Part shown: one piece after another, positions 32,330 to 40,859 of the stretch
How positions within the stretch are numbered: position 1 is the stretch's first letter
Layout of the letters: each line of letters begins with the position of its first letter
Assembly (NCBI RefSeq): GCF_004010055.1
Contig: NZ_RQVT01000063.1
Location: 1 to 49,268 of the forward strand
Direction of reading: 5' to 3'
Origin: Psychroflexus aestuariivivens
GTDB lineage: Bacteria; Bacteroidota; Bacteroidia; Flavobacteriales; Flavobacteriaceae
DNA: 49,268 nt
Notes under the pieces: generated by a model
The model's input: only the letters and a program-made list of their open reading frames with translations
What the model was told of the DNA's origin: nothing
Database searches by the model: none
Program-made: the position numbers and the translations under genes

Positions 32330-32790
32330 TGTCCAAGATAAGGTATTCGGAAAGGATTTTCAATAAAGTCATCATTCTGCCTTTTGGTATTTTGATGGCT
32401 TTTTTGTTGGTGGCAAGTTTTAGCATTAATATTCAAGATTTAAGTGCCATTAGAATTATTTTCCCAATGATTTTTCTATTGGTATTTTTCATTCATTTAT
32501 ATCAATTGAAAATTCAGGTTTCTGAAAGTGAATTGAAATTGAGTTTAGGAATAGGCACTTTTCATAAAAGTTATTCAATTTCAGAAATTGATTTGGATAG
32601 TTTTCAAATTGAAAAAGCACCATTTTATTTGAGTGGCTCAGGTTGGAAAAATGATTTCAAAGGAAATGTTATTTTCAGTGCCGGATTTGGAAAAGCACTT
32701 AGTTTTAGACTTAAAAACAATTCCTCCAAAATTTTAATTGTCACCAATAATCAGCAAAAATTGCAATTGTTGCTGAAGGGTGAAATTTGA
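32329..32790 (+). CDS. Membrane protein with PH-like C-terminal domain, unknown function
   Basis: 153 residues. Two membrane segments are visible (about 13-31, VIILPFGILMAFLLVASFS; about 41-59, IRIIFPMIFLLVFFIHLYQ). A soluble beta-rich part of about 90 residues follows, with LKIQVSESELKLSLGIGTFHKSYSISEI, which resembles bacterial PH-like domains. Its ATG overlaps the E1 stop by one base (TAATG), so translation is coupled to E1 and it is part of that operon. No function is known to me. Confidence 0.75.
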   Translation: MSKIRYSERIFNKVIILPFGILMAFLLVASFSINIQDLSAIRIIFPMIFLLVFFIHLYQLKIQVSESELKLSLGIGTFHKSYSISEIDLDSFQIEKAPFYLSGSGWKNDFKGNVIFSAGFGKALSFRLKNNSSKILIVTNNQQKLQLLLKGEI

Positions 32791-32802
32791 ATATAAAAAT
32801 TC

Positions 32803-33465
32803 TTATTCTTCCACAATAATATTGCTGTCTTTTACGCCAATTTCTTTCAGATCTTTTACAACACTTTTTATCATATCTTCTGGTCCGCAGACATAAAATT
32901 TTTGATCTAAATTATGAATGTGATCTTTTAAAAAACTTGGATTGATGTGACCATGTGCATATTCATCGTGGTCTTCTTCAGAAAGAATATTGATAAACCG
33001 ATCTCCAAGCATTGCTTCAAGTTCGTCTTTCAAAATGATGTCAGCTTTGGTTTTATTGGCAAAAATGAGTTTGTTGTTTTCGTTTTCGCCATTTTTTTCT
33101 CGATCTCTAAGAATCGAAATCATTGGAGTAAGCCCGGCTCCACCAGCAACAAAAGTTCCTTCACCTCTAAAATAAATATTCCCGAAAACTTCGTTTTGTA
33201 GAAATTCGTCACCACTTTTTAAATCGAGTAATTTATCGGTAACTCCATTATGGTCAGGATAGGTTTTTATTATAAATTCAAGATCATCCTCCTCTGGTAA
33301 GTTGGTAAATGTGAAAGGTCGCCCTTCTTTTTTCCAACCTTCTTTATCTATAAATAGTTCTGTAGCTTGACCTGGTTTGAATTCTAATTCGGGAGGTTTA
33401 TTAGTTTTAAACTGTAAGACGTCCCGAGTTATTTTTTTAATCTCTTTAATCTTTAGAATATTCAT
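32803..33465 (-). CDS. Flavin-dependent ferredoxin/flavodoxin reductase-like oxidoreductase
   Basis: 220 residues, a bare ferredoxin-NADP reductase module. GRPFTFTNLP is the flavin-binding motif, VAGGAGLTPMISILRD binds the NAD(P) pyrophosphate, and FYVCGPEDMIKSV is the C-terminal signature. There is no [2Fe-2S] domain, unlike PaaE. It probably moves electrons between NAD(P)H and an unknown partner protein. It is convergent with the E1 operon (12-base gap) and stands alone. Confidence 0.85.
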   Translation of the reverse strand: MNILKIKEIKKITRDVLQFKTNKPPELEFKPGQATELFIDKEGWKKEGRPFTFTNLPEEDDLEFIIKTYPDHNGVTDKLLDLKSGDEFLQNEVFGNIYFRGEGTFVAGGAGLTPMISILRDREKNGENENNKLIFANKTKADIILKDELEAMLGDRFINILSEEDHDEYAHGHINPSFLKDHIHNLDQKFYVCGPEDMIKSVVKDLKEIGVKDSNIIVEE

Positions 33466-33609
33466 TTTTTTATTTGAAATTAAAAAAGGTATTCGATTTA
33501 TCGACCAGTATTAAGAAATAACAGTAGGTTTTTTAACAATAAGAAACTATTGTCTAAATTCTTTAGATTACGAATTTTAATATCTATCTTATTCCAAAAT
33601 TAGTTTTAT

Positions 33610-34467
33610 ATGGATAATTCAATTATTGAGGCTTTGAAGAGTTTTTTTAAAGACACCCTTATTTATTTAGGTCCAAAAATCCTTTATTCTATTATAATAT
33701 TTTTTATAGGGATTCTCGTGATTAAATTACTAATGAGAATGCTGAAAGCTGTTTTGAAAAAGTCGAATGTAGAATTATCTTTAAAAACCTTTATAGAAAG
33801 TTTATCCATTTTTGTTCTTTATGGATTATTATTTACACTTATTGGATCTGTTTTAGGAGTAAAGGCAACTTCATTTCTCGCAATTTTTGGAGCTGCCGGA
33901 ATAGCTATTGGTTTAGCGCTGCAAGGAAGTCTTGCTAATTTTGCAGGTGGTGTCTTAATTTTAGTATTCAAGCCTTTTAAAGTTGGTGATTTAATCCATG
34001 TTAATTCCAATCTTGGATTCGTTATCAAAATTGATATACTTTACACTAGAATTGAGACGTTTGACGGAAGAATTATTACCATGCCAAACGGAAATGTTGC
34101 CAATAGTGATGTTGATAACAGAACCATGAAGCCCATCAGACGAGTTGATCTAAATCTGAAATTTGCTTTCGATATTAAGATGGAAATGATAAGACCCATC
34201 ATTCTTGATGCCCTGAAAGCACATCCTATAGTTGAAAAAGATCCTGAACCAGATGTATGGTTGGAGGAAATAGGAGAATCGGAAATAAAAGTTACCGCAA
34301 GAAGCTGGGTAGAATCTATACATTACTGGCCAACCTATTGGGAGCAATTGGAGGCCGTAAAAAAATCACTGGATGAACATGGCATTGAAACTCCAATTCC
34401 TCGTAGAATCGTTTATCAAGGAGGCGAATATCAATCAAATACTTCACAAGCTAAGTCTAAAGACTAG
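33610..34467 (+). CDS. Small-conductance mechanosensitive channel (MscS family)
   Basis: 285 residues, the length of the minimal MscS. Three membrane segments are seen (about 20-38, 62-84, 92-117). The third is the pore helix AIFGAAGIAIGLALQGSLANFAGGVLI, rich in Ala and Gly as in MscS. KPFKVGDLI then begins the beta domain, and a soluble C-terminal cage follows (PNGNVANSDVDNRT; WPTYWEQLEAVKKSLDEHGIETPIP). It opens on membrane tension to release solutes after osmotic downshock. Its stop codon overlaps that of the convergent aminotransferase gene. Confidence 0.93.
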   Translation: MDNSIIEALKSFFKDTLIYLGPKILYSIIIFFIGILVIKLLMRMLKAVLKKSNVELSLKTFIESLSIFVLYGLLFTLIGSVLGVKATSFLAIFGAAGIAIGLALQGSLANFAGGVLILVFKPFKVGDLIHVNSNLGFVIKIDILYTRIETFDGRIITMPNGNVANSDVDNRTMKPIRRVDLNLKFAFDIKMEMIRPIILDALKAHPIVEKDPEPDVWLEEIGESEIKVTARSWVESIHYWPTYWEQLEAVKKSLDEHGIETPIPRRIVYQGGEYQSNTSQAKSKD

Positions 34468-35648
34468 CTCAATGAATTTTTAATTCTGTCAATTGCATTC
34501 TCAATATCACTCTCGCTTGCGGCGTAAGAAAGTCTTATGCAATTTGGGTTACCGAAAGCTTCGCCTGTAACGGTTGCCACATTTGCTTTTTCTAATAAAA
34601 ACATAGAAAAATCTGTAGCGTTTTCAATTTTATAATCTTGAATAGTTTTTCCGAAATAATTTGAAATATTTGGAAATACATAAAATGCTCCTTTTGGTTC
34701 GTTGCATTCAAAACCTGGAACCTCTTTGAGTAATCCTAAAATCAACTCACGTCGACTTTTGAACTTATCAATCATGTATTGAATCTTGTCAATTGGTGCT
34801 TCTAAAGCAGTAATTACAGCCCGTTGGGCAATACAGTTTGCACCACTTGTAACTTGACCTTGCAGTTTTTTGCAAGCATTGGCGATTTTTTCCGGCGCAC
34901 CGATATAACCAATTCTCCAGCCAGTCATAGCAAAAGCTTTAGAAACCCCATTTACCGTTACTGTTCGGTCGTACATTTCTGGAATTTGAGCCATGGAAAA
35001 TCTCTCGTCTCCAAAATTAATATGTTCGTAAATCTCATCGCTAACCACAATAATATCAGGATATTTTTGAAGAACTTTTGCTAATCCTTCAAGCTCAGAT
35101 TTTGTATATACAGAACCACTTGGATTGCATGGCGAACTATACCAAATCATTTTGGTTTTCGGCGTAATTGCTTCCTCAAGTTGCTGAGGTGTCATTTTAA
35201 AGTCTTTCTCAATATCTGTTTTCACTTCAACAGGAACGCCTTCATTCAACATGACAATATCCTTGTAACTCACCCAATAAGGACAGGGTAAAATAACCTC
35301 ATCTCCAGGATTCAATAGGGCAGATGCAACATTGTAAAGTGATTGTTTCGCTCCAGTTGAAACCACGATTTGATTCAAATCATATTCTAAAGAATTATCT
35401 CTTTTGAATTTATTCTGAACGGCTTTTTTCAATTCAACATAACCGTCAACAGGCGTGTATGAGCTGTAATTGTCATTAATAGCTTGTACGGCGGCTTCTT
35501 TTATAAAATCTGGTGTATTGAAATCGGGTTCACCTAAGCTTAGCCCAATTATATCTTTACCTTCAGCTTTTAATTCTCTTGTTTTCGCTGCCATTGCAAG
35601 CGTGGCAGAGGTTTCAAGTTTGTTGATTTTGTCAGAAAGTTGAATCAT
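34464..35648 (-). CDS. PLP-dependent aminotransferase, aspartate-aminotransferase type (class I)
   Basis: 394 residues. GLSLGEPDFNTPDF at the N-terminus, WYSSPCNPSGSVY (substrate/PLP region), VVSDEIYEHINFG, and the PLP-binding Lys237 in NGVSKAFAMTGWRIGY define the AspC/class I-beta group. It moves amino groups between aspartate or similar amino acids and 2-oxoglutarate. The C-terminal CIRLSYAASES holds the Arg that binds the substrate carboxylate. The ATG at 35648 follows the desaturase stop by 13 bases, so the two may share a transcript. Confidence 0.92.
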   Translation of the reverse strand: MIQLSDKINKLETSATLAMAAKTRELKAEGKDIIGLSLGEPDFNTPDFIKEAAVQAINDNYSSYTPVDGYVELKKAVQNKFKRDNSLEYDLNQIVVSTGAKQSLYNVASALLNPGDEVILPCPYWVSYKDIVMLNEGVPVEVKTDIEKDFKMTPQQLEEAITPKTKMIWYSSPCNPSGSVYTKSELEGLAKVLQKYPDIIVVSDEIYEHINFGDERFSMAQIPEMYDRTVTVNGVSKAFAMTGWRIGYIGAPEKIANACKKLQGQVTSGANCIAQRAVITALEAPIDKIQYMIDKFKSRRELILGLLKEVPGFECNEPKGAFYVFPNISNYFGKTIQDYKIENATDFSMFLLEKANVATVTGEAFGNPNCIRLSYAASESDIENAIDRIKNSLS

Positions 35649-35661
35649 GAAATTGTAAAGT

Positions 35662-36756
35662 TTAAGAAAGTTGCGGTTCGCTGCCTAATATACGCAAATG
35701 TCTGAAATGCGACCTAATCGCTTCACGTGTAGATTCGTATTCGTTATAAGGTAAATTGAACTCTAAAGCAGTTTCTTTAACTATTTTGCTGATTTTGTCA
35801 TAATGAATATGACTAATATTTGGAAAAATATGATGTTCAACTTGGTGGTTTAAACCGCCACTGAACCAATTCATGATTTTATTGTTAGTTGCAAAATTTG
35901 TTGTGGTAAACAATTGATGAATTGCCCAAGTATTTTTCATTTCACCAGCTTCGTTTGGCATTGGCATTTCGTTGTTTTCAACCATATGCGCAAGCTGGAA
36001 AATAACACTTAAAATCAAGCCTGCTGTATAGTGCATAACAAAAAACCCAATTAAAACTTTCCACCAAGTGATGCCAATAATCATAGGAATAGCAATCCAA
36101 ATTGCAGCATAAAGTGTTTTAGTAATAGCTAGCAAACTCCACTGTTTGAATTTGCTTGGCATCTTTCCGTAAGACAATTGTTTTTTTAGATAGCGTCTAG
36201 TTTGCTTAAAATCTGAGGTTAATGCCCAATTAAAGGTTAATAAGCCATATAAGAAAATAGAATAAATATGTTGAAATTTGTGAAATCTTTTCCATTTGGC
36301 ATGAGAAGAAAATCTAATAATTCCACCTGCATCAATATCTTCATCATGACCATGAATGTTAGTGTAAGTATGATGCAATACATTATGTTGTACTTGCCAG
36401 TTGTAAACATTTCCAGCCAAGATATAAATGGAACTTCCCATAAACTTATTCACCCATTTTTTCTTTGAATAAGTGCCGTGATTGCCGTCGTGCATAACAT
36501 TCATGCCAACGCCAGCCATTCCAGCGCCCATCAAAACTGTAAATAGTAGCTTCCACCAGTCTGAAATATCTAAAAATAAGATTAAAAAGTAAGGACTTAA
36601 AAACAGACTAAACATTATGATTGTTTTCAAATGCAACTTCCAGTTGCCTGTTTTTTTAATTTGATTTTCGCTAAAGTAAGCATTGACACGCTTATTCAGC
36701 GTTCGAAAAAATTTCTGAGGATCTTTTCTAGAAAATTTAATTGTGGTTGTATTCAT
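35662..36756 (-). CDS. Membrane fatty acid desaturase (acyl-CoA/acyl-lipid desaturase)
   Basis: 364 residues from MNTTTIKFSRKD. The three His boxes are clear: HDGNH (89-93), HNVLHH (124-129) and HQVEHH (304-309). The last has Gln in the HQVEHH form typical of front-end/linoleoyl-type desaturases. Hydrophobic spans lie at about 44-85 and 180-240. The enzyme inserts a double bond in membrane fatty acids using O2 and a diiron site. No cytochrome b5 domain is fused. A start 7 codons earlier is rejected because the -7 box overlaps those codons. Confidence 0.9.
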   Translation of the reverse strand: MNTTTIKFSRKDPQKFFRTLNKRVNAYFSENQIKKTGNWKLHLKTIIMFSLFLSPYFLILFLDISDWWKLLFTVLMGAGMAGVGMNVMHDGNHGTYSKKKWVNKFMGSSIYILAGNVYNWQVQHNVLHHTYTNIHGHDEDIDAGGIIRFSSHAKWKRFHKFQHIYSIFLYGLLTFNWALTSDFKQTRRYLKKQLSYGKMPSKFKQWSLLAITKTLYAAIWIAIPMIIGITWWKVLIGFFVMHYTAGLILSVIFQLAHMVENNEMPMPNEAGEMKNTWAIHQLFTTTNFATNNKIMNWFSGGLNHQVEHHIFPNISHIHYDKISKIVKETALEFNLPYNEYESTREAIRSHFRHLRILGSEPQLS

Positions 36757-36774
36757 TGTAAAAATTATAAGGCA

Positions 36775-36782
36775 CAAATATA
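36775..36782 (-). promoter_or_regulatory. -7 box of the desaturase gene
   Basis: Minus-strand TATATTTG, 19 bases before the ATG at 36756. It places the transcription start after the upstream in-frame Met and so fixes the shorter start. Confidence 0.55.
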
Positions 36783-36961
36783 AAAATTAATCTCTAGCAA
36801 CTGAATTTTAAACCTTCAATTAAGTCTAATTTACCATAATTTCATGTTTCTCTAAAGCTGGATCTTAGATTCAATATGAGCTTACAGGTCTGAAAACCCA
36901 GTTTTTATTTGTCTTAATGTTTTTTGGAACGTAAGTTAGAATCTCCTTTATTTTGAATTGT

Positions 36962-36994
36962 TTTGAGGTAACCCAAATGAAAACTTTACTTTTG
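36962..36994 (+). promoter_or_regulatory. rsmG promoter
   Basis: TTTG (36962-36965), a 21-base spacer and TACTTTTG (36987-36994) fit the -33/-7 consensus well. The TTG start codon of rsmG follows 21 bases later. The rest of the 259-base gap from 36757 holds only the divergent desaturase -7 box and A+T-rich sequence. Confidence 0.6.
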
Positions 36995-37015
36995 TAGAAT
37001 ATAAAATTTTAAGCT

Positions 37016-37648
37016 TTGGAGATTATAAGAGATCATTTTCCTAATTTATCGGAAACTCAAAAAAAACAATTCAGTCAAATTGCTGAAGTTTATAAAGATT
37101 GGAATCAAAAAATTAATGTGGTTTCCAGAAAAGACATTGATGAAATATATATTCGCCATGTTCTGCATAGTTTAGGCATCGCAAAAGTTCAAGCCTTTTT
37201 GCCAAATTCGAGAATTTTGGATGTTGGTACAGGAGGCGGTTTTCCAGGCGTTCCCTTGGCGATTTTATTTCCAGAAACTGAGTTTACACTTGTAGATAGT
37301 ATTGGAAAAAAAATAAAAGTTGTGGACGAAGTTGTTGATGCGCTTGGTTTAAAAAATGTAAAAACTGTTAATGATCGAGTTGAAAACATTTCTGGTGAAT
37401 TCGATTTTATTGTTAGTCGTGCTGTTGCGGTGATGCCAAGTTTTGTTCATTGGGTAAAAGGTAAAATTGCCAAAATCTCTAGACATGAACTAAAAAATGG
37501 TATTCTTTACTTAAAAGGAGGAGATCTCAGTGAGGAACTTTCACCATATAAAACAGTCGAAATTTTTGAACTCTCTGAAATTTTCAACAACGATTTTTTT
37601 GATACCAAAAAAGTAGTGTATTTGCCGATGAAATATCGTGGTAAATAA
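37016..37648 (+). CDS. rsmG: 16S rRNA (guanine-527-N7)-methyltransferase RsmG
   Basis: 210 residues starting at TTG (37016). MEIIRDHFPNLSETQKKQF is the usual N-terminus in Bacteroidota, which supports this rare start. YKDWNQKINVVSRKD, RHVLHSL and the SAM loop LDVGTGGGFPGVPLA (68-82) are family signatures; VSRAVAVMP follows. The enzyme makes m7G527 in the decoding region of the 30S subunit. It is a single-gene unit ending at a strong terminator shared with pruA. Confidence 0.95.
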   Translation: MEIIRDHFPNLSETQKKQFSQIAEVYKDWNQKINVVSRKDIDEIYIRHVLHSLGIAKVQAFLPNSRILDVGTGGGFPGVPLAILFPETEFTLVDSIGKKIKVVDEVVDALGLKNVKTVNDRVENISGEFDFIVSRAVAVMPSFVHWVKGKIAKISRHELKNGILYLKGGDLSEELSPYKTVEIFELSEIFNNDFFDTKKVVYLPMKYRGK

Positions 37649-37671
37649 CAAATCCATTTCAAAAACTAAAA

Positions 37672-37703
37672 AAAAGCCTCTTTTCAATTGAAAAGAGGCT
37701 TTT
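37672..37703. terminator. Perfect-palindrome bidirectional terminator between rsmG and pruA
   Basis: A 32-base perfect palindrome: arms of 16 from AAAAGCCTCTTTTCAA to its exact complement, with A-runs and T-runs at the ends. It serves both convergent genes. Confidence 0.95.
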
Positions 37704-37728
37704 AACATTAATTCTGAAATCTAATTAT

Positions 37729-39354
37729 TTATCCCATGTGTGGATAAGTGTAATCTGTAGCTGGAACAAAAGTTTCTTTTATCAATCTTGGTGAAGACCA
37801 TCTCAATAAGTTGAATTTAGATCCTGCTTTGTCGTTTGTACCACTATTTCTAGCGCCACCAAATGGTTGACGTCCTACAACGGCGCCAGTACATTTATCA
37901 TTGATATAGAAGTTACCAGCAGAATTTTGTAAAATATCTGTTGCCACAGATGCAGCGTAGCGATCTGTAGAGATAATAGATCCAGTTAATCCATATTGAC
38001 TTGTATTATCTACTAAATGTAAAGTTTCTTCGTATTTGTCATCATCGTAAACATAAAGTGTTAACACAGGGCCAAAAAGTTCTTCGACCATAGTTTCATA
38101 TTTTGGATTGGTAGTAACAATTACAGTAGGTTCAACAAAATAACCTTTAGATTTATCACAATTACCTCCAACAATGATTTCTGCTTCATCACTTTTCTTA
38201 GCTCTTTCAATATATTCAGATAATTTATCGAAAGATTGTTCGTGGATTACCGCACCAATGAAATTACTCAAATCTCCAGTTGATCCCATTTTGATGGACT
38301 TCACATCTTTGACCAATTTCTCTTTTACACTTGGCCATAAGCTACTGGAAACATAAGATCTAGATGCAGCACTACATTTTTGACCTTGAAATTCAAAAGC
38401 TCCTCGTAATAATGCAGTTGCAACGACTTGAGCATCTGCAGATTTGTGAGCTACAATGAAATCTTTACCGCCAGTTTCCCCAACGATTCTTGGATAAGTA
38501 TTGTAATTGTGAATATTCTCACCAATTTTAGACCAAATTCCTTTAAAAACATTAGTACTTCCAGTAAAATGTATACCTGCGAACTCTTTTCTAGCCAAGA
38601 CTTTGTTTGTAATCATTTCAGGATCGCCAATAATCATATTGATTACACCATCAGGAAGACCTGCTTCTTTGAATACTTCCATAATCACTTGTGCAGAAAG
38701 CATTTGACTGTCACTAGGTTTCCAAACTGCTACATTTCCCATTAGAGCTGCACTTGAAGGTAAATTACCAGCAATTGCTGTAAAGTTAAAAGGAGTGATA
38801 GCGTAAACAAAACCTTCAAGCGGTCTGTGTTCTAATCTGTTCCATTCGTTATCTGCAGATTCTGGTTGTTCTCTATAGATTTCAGTCATGTATTCAACAT
38901 TGAATCTAAGGAAATCACAGATTTCACATGCTGAATCAATTTCAGCCTGAAAAACAGTTTTAGACTGACCGATCATGGTCGTTGCATTCATCCTGTCTCT
39001 ATAAGGTCCGGAAATTAAGTCAGCAGCTTTCAAAAATACTGCGGCTCTTTGCTCCCAAGGGAGTTTCGCCCATTTTTTTCTTGCTTCCAAAGCAGTATCA
39101 ATAGCCTGGTCAACATGCTTTTCTTCAGCATTGTGGTAAATGCCTACTTCGTGCTGATGATCGTGTGGCGGTCTTATACTTTTCGTATGACCTGTTTTAA
39201 TCTCTTCACTACCAATATACAAAGGTATTTCGGCTTTTTGATTGTAAATTTCTTTATACTTTTTTTCTATTGATTCTCTTTCTGGTGAGCCTGGAGCATA
39301 CGATTTTATAGGTTCGTTTATAGCGCTAGGCACTTGAAAATATCCTTTTCCCAT
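37729..39354 (-). CDS. pruA: L-glutamate gamma-semialdehyde dehydrogenase
   Basis: 541 residues, the length of the group 2 enzyme rather than the long PutA fusion. It has FAIAGNLP-type FTAIAGNLPSSAALMGN, IHFTGST, the catalytic Glu in VGETGGKDFI and the catalytic Cys327 in GQKCSAASRSYV. EELFGPVLTLYVYDD and RQPFGGARNSGTNDKAG are standard. It oxidises glutamate semialdehyde (from proline) to glutamate with NAD+. Proline dehydrogenase is not adjacent. A single-gene unit. Confidence 0.95.
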   Translation of the reverse strand: MGKGYFQVPSAINEPIKSYAPGSPERESIEKKYKEIYNQKAEIPLYIGSEEIKTGHTKSIRPPHDHQHEVGIYHNAEEKHVDQAIDTALEARKKWAKLPWEQRAAVFLKAADLISGPYRDRMNATTMIGQSKTVFQAEIDSACEICDFLRFNVEYMTEIYREQPESADNEWNRLEHRPLEGFVYAITPFNFTAIAGNLPSSAALMGNVAVWKPSDSQMLSAQVIMEVFKEAGLPDGVINMIIGDPEMITNKVLARKEFAGIHFTGSTNVFKGIWSKIGENIHNYNTYPRIVGETGGKDFIVAHKSADAQVVATALLRGAFEFQGQKCSAASRSYVSSSLWPSVKEKLVKDVKSIKMGSTGDLSNFIGAVIHEQSFDKLSEYIERAKKSDEAEIIVGGNCDKSKGYFVEPTVIVTTNPKYETMVEELFGPVLTLYVYDDDKYEETLHLVDNTSQYGLTGSIISTDRYAASVATDILQNSAGNFYINDKCTGAVVGRQPFGGARNSGTNDKAGSKFNLLRWSSPRLIKETFVPATDYTYPHMG

Positions 39355-39464
39355 ACTATTTAAATTTTTTGTTTTTTAATTTTGTTAAAGATAATTTTAA
39401 AAATTCAATTTGAAAAAATATCAACATAAGTTTTTATTAATCCTTGTTAAGTTGTCTTAAAAAA

Positions 39465-40709
39465 CTAGTTTATGATGTTCCTGCTATTGTTTCTGCCTAT
39501 TCCAATAACCTTATCATATCTAGCGCCTATATCTCTGTAGTAAACCAAAACCATGTAGTCATTTTCTGTCTCATCATGATCGCCACTGATGAAACCTTCG
39601 TCGAAATTTCCATTTTTGTCTAAATACACATATTTGAAATTGTAGAAACCTTGCTTCAACAATAACTTATTTTCATACAGATTTTTGTTTTTATTGTAAG
39701 TCATTAAAGTACTGTTGTCCAAAACATAATTATTAAATCGTCCGTATAGATGCAATTCACCACCATTCAAATCTTTATAATTTTCTAAGAAAAAATGCAC
39801 CCAAGCATAATCAGACTCAATGTCTATGTCTTCGCCTTGTACGGTGTTTATTCTGAAAGCGCCATTGATGTCAGGATTGTAGGTGTAAGGTCGACCTTCT
39901 CTTACAAAATTAGGATACAGATAGGAGTGGTAAAGCTCTTGTAATTCTATGCGTTGTATTCGCAATGTTCCAACTCTTATGTCTTTATTATCGAAGTTCA
40001 GATATTCATTTCCGCCCCAGAAAGACGACTCTTGGTCATATTTATAAATTAACCTATTTCCCTGAGTAAATTGTGGTTTCAAATCATAAATAGCTGTGTT
40101 GAAATCATTGTTTTGTACCACAACGGTTTTTACAGTATTGTCTGGATTTCTAAAAATAAAATTATTACGACCAATTTCAAAATTCACGACTTGTTTTTCG
40201 TTAATATGTTCCAGTTCTCTAGATCTTTTTATAGTGACTGCAACATCAACAAGATTTTCATAAATAATGAATTTTCTTGAAAAAATAATTTCATCTTGAC
40301 TATTAAAAATTTTCAGCATATAATTTCCACTAACCTTGAATTTTCGAGTATTACTATTAGGAAGTTTCAATTCATGATGAGTGTAAGGTTGCAAGGTTGT
40401 GAATGAATTTGTAAAATTGAACAAACGAATATCATCAAAGCCCTCTATGAATTCATTCTTAGCCAGATCTGAAGGTGTCCAGTCAAAATTGTAATGCTCG
40501 ATTTCATAATAATAATCGTTTTCACTTGCAGTCAAGTCATCAAATTTCAAAACCAAATTACCATTCAAAGGAATAACAGGCGTGCCGCTAAATTCTGAAG
40601 CACCATAAAACTCTATGGTTTTTATAAAGTCTGGTGGAAGCGTTTCATACTCTTGGCTTGAAGCTATAAAACTGATTAAACTTAGATATACAAGTGCTAT
40701 TTTTTTCAT
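39465..40709 (-). CDS. T9SS plug-family protein (DUF5103)
   Basis: 414 residues with a signal peptide (MKKIALVYLSLISFIASSQ). The run NDYYYEIEHYNFDWTPSDLAKNEFIEGFDD near residues 65-95 is the hallmark of the DUF5103 family. The Flavobacterium johnsoniae member was seen plugging the periplasmic end of the SprA translocon. It is mostly beta-sheet with Tyr/Asn-rich strands (GGNEYLNFDNKDIRVG; GELHLYGRFNNY). It presumably keeps the outer-membrane T9SS channel closed between substrates. This agrees with the two T9SS cargo proteins in the window. A single-gene unit. Confidence 0.85.
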   Translation of the reverse strand: MKKIALVYLSLISFIASSQEYETLPPDFIKTIEFYGASEFSGTPVIPLNGNLVLKFDDLTASENDYYYEIEHYNFDWTPSDLAKNEFIEGFDDIRLFNFTNSFTTLQPYTHHELKLPNSNTRKFKVSGNYMLKIFNSQDEIIFSRKFIIYENLVDVAVTIKRSRELEHINEKQVVNFEIGRNNFIFRNPDNTVKTVVVQNNDFNTAIYDLKPQFTQGNRLIYKYDQESSFWGGNEYLNFDNKDIRVGTLRIQRIELQELYHSYLYPNFVREGRPYTYNPDINGAFRINTVQGEDIDIESDYAWVHFFLENYKDLNGGELHLYGRFNNYVLDNSTLMTYNKNKNLYENKLLLKQGFYNFKYVYLDKNGNFDEGFISGDHDETENDYMVLVYYRDIGARYDKVIGIGRNNSRNIIN

Positions 40710-40822
40710 TTCTCTGTAAATTAAATCACTAAACTAAACAAATTTGAATAAAAACTATTTAGAATCAGTATAAATAAATTAACTATAATAATTGTTTACC
40801 CTGAAATTGCAAGTTTAATTAT

Positions 40823-40830
40823 TAAATTTG
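40823..40830 (+). promoter_or_regulatory. -7 box of the nqr operon
   Basis: TAAATTTG matches TAnnTTTG, 29 bases before the ATG of nqrA at 40860. A TTG at 40807-40809 is too close for a normal -33 element. Confidence 0.5.
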
Positions 40831-40859
40831 CGTTCCAAAATTTAAACGATACTTTGAAC

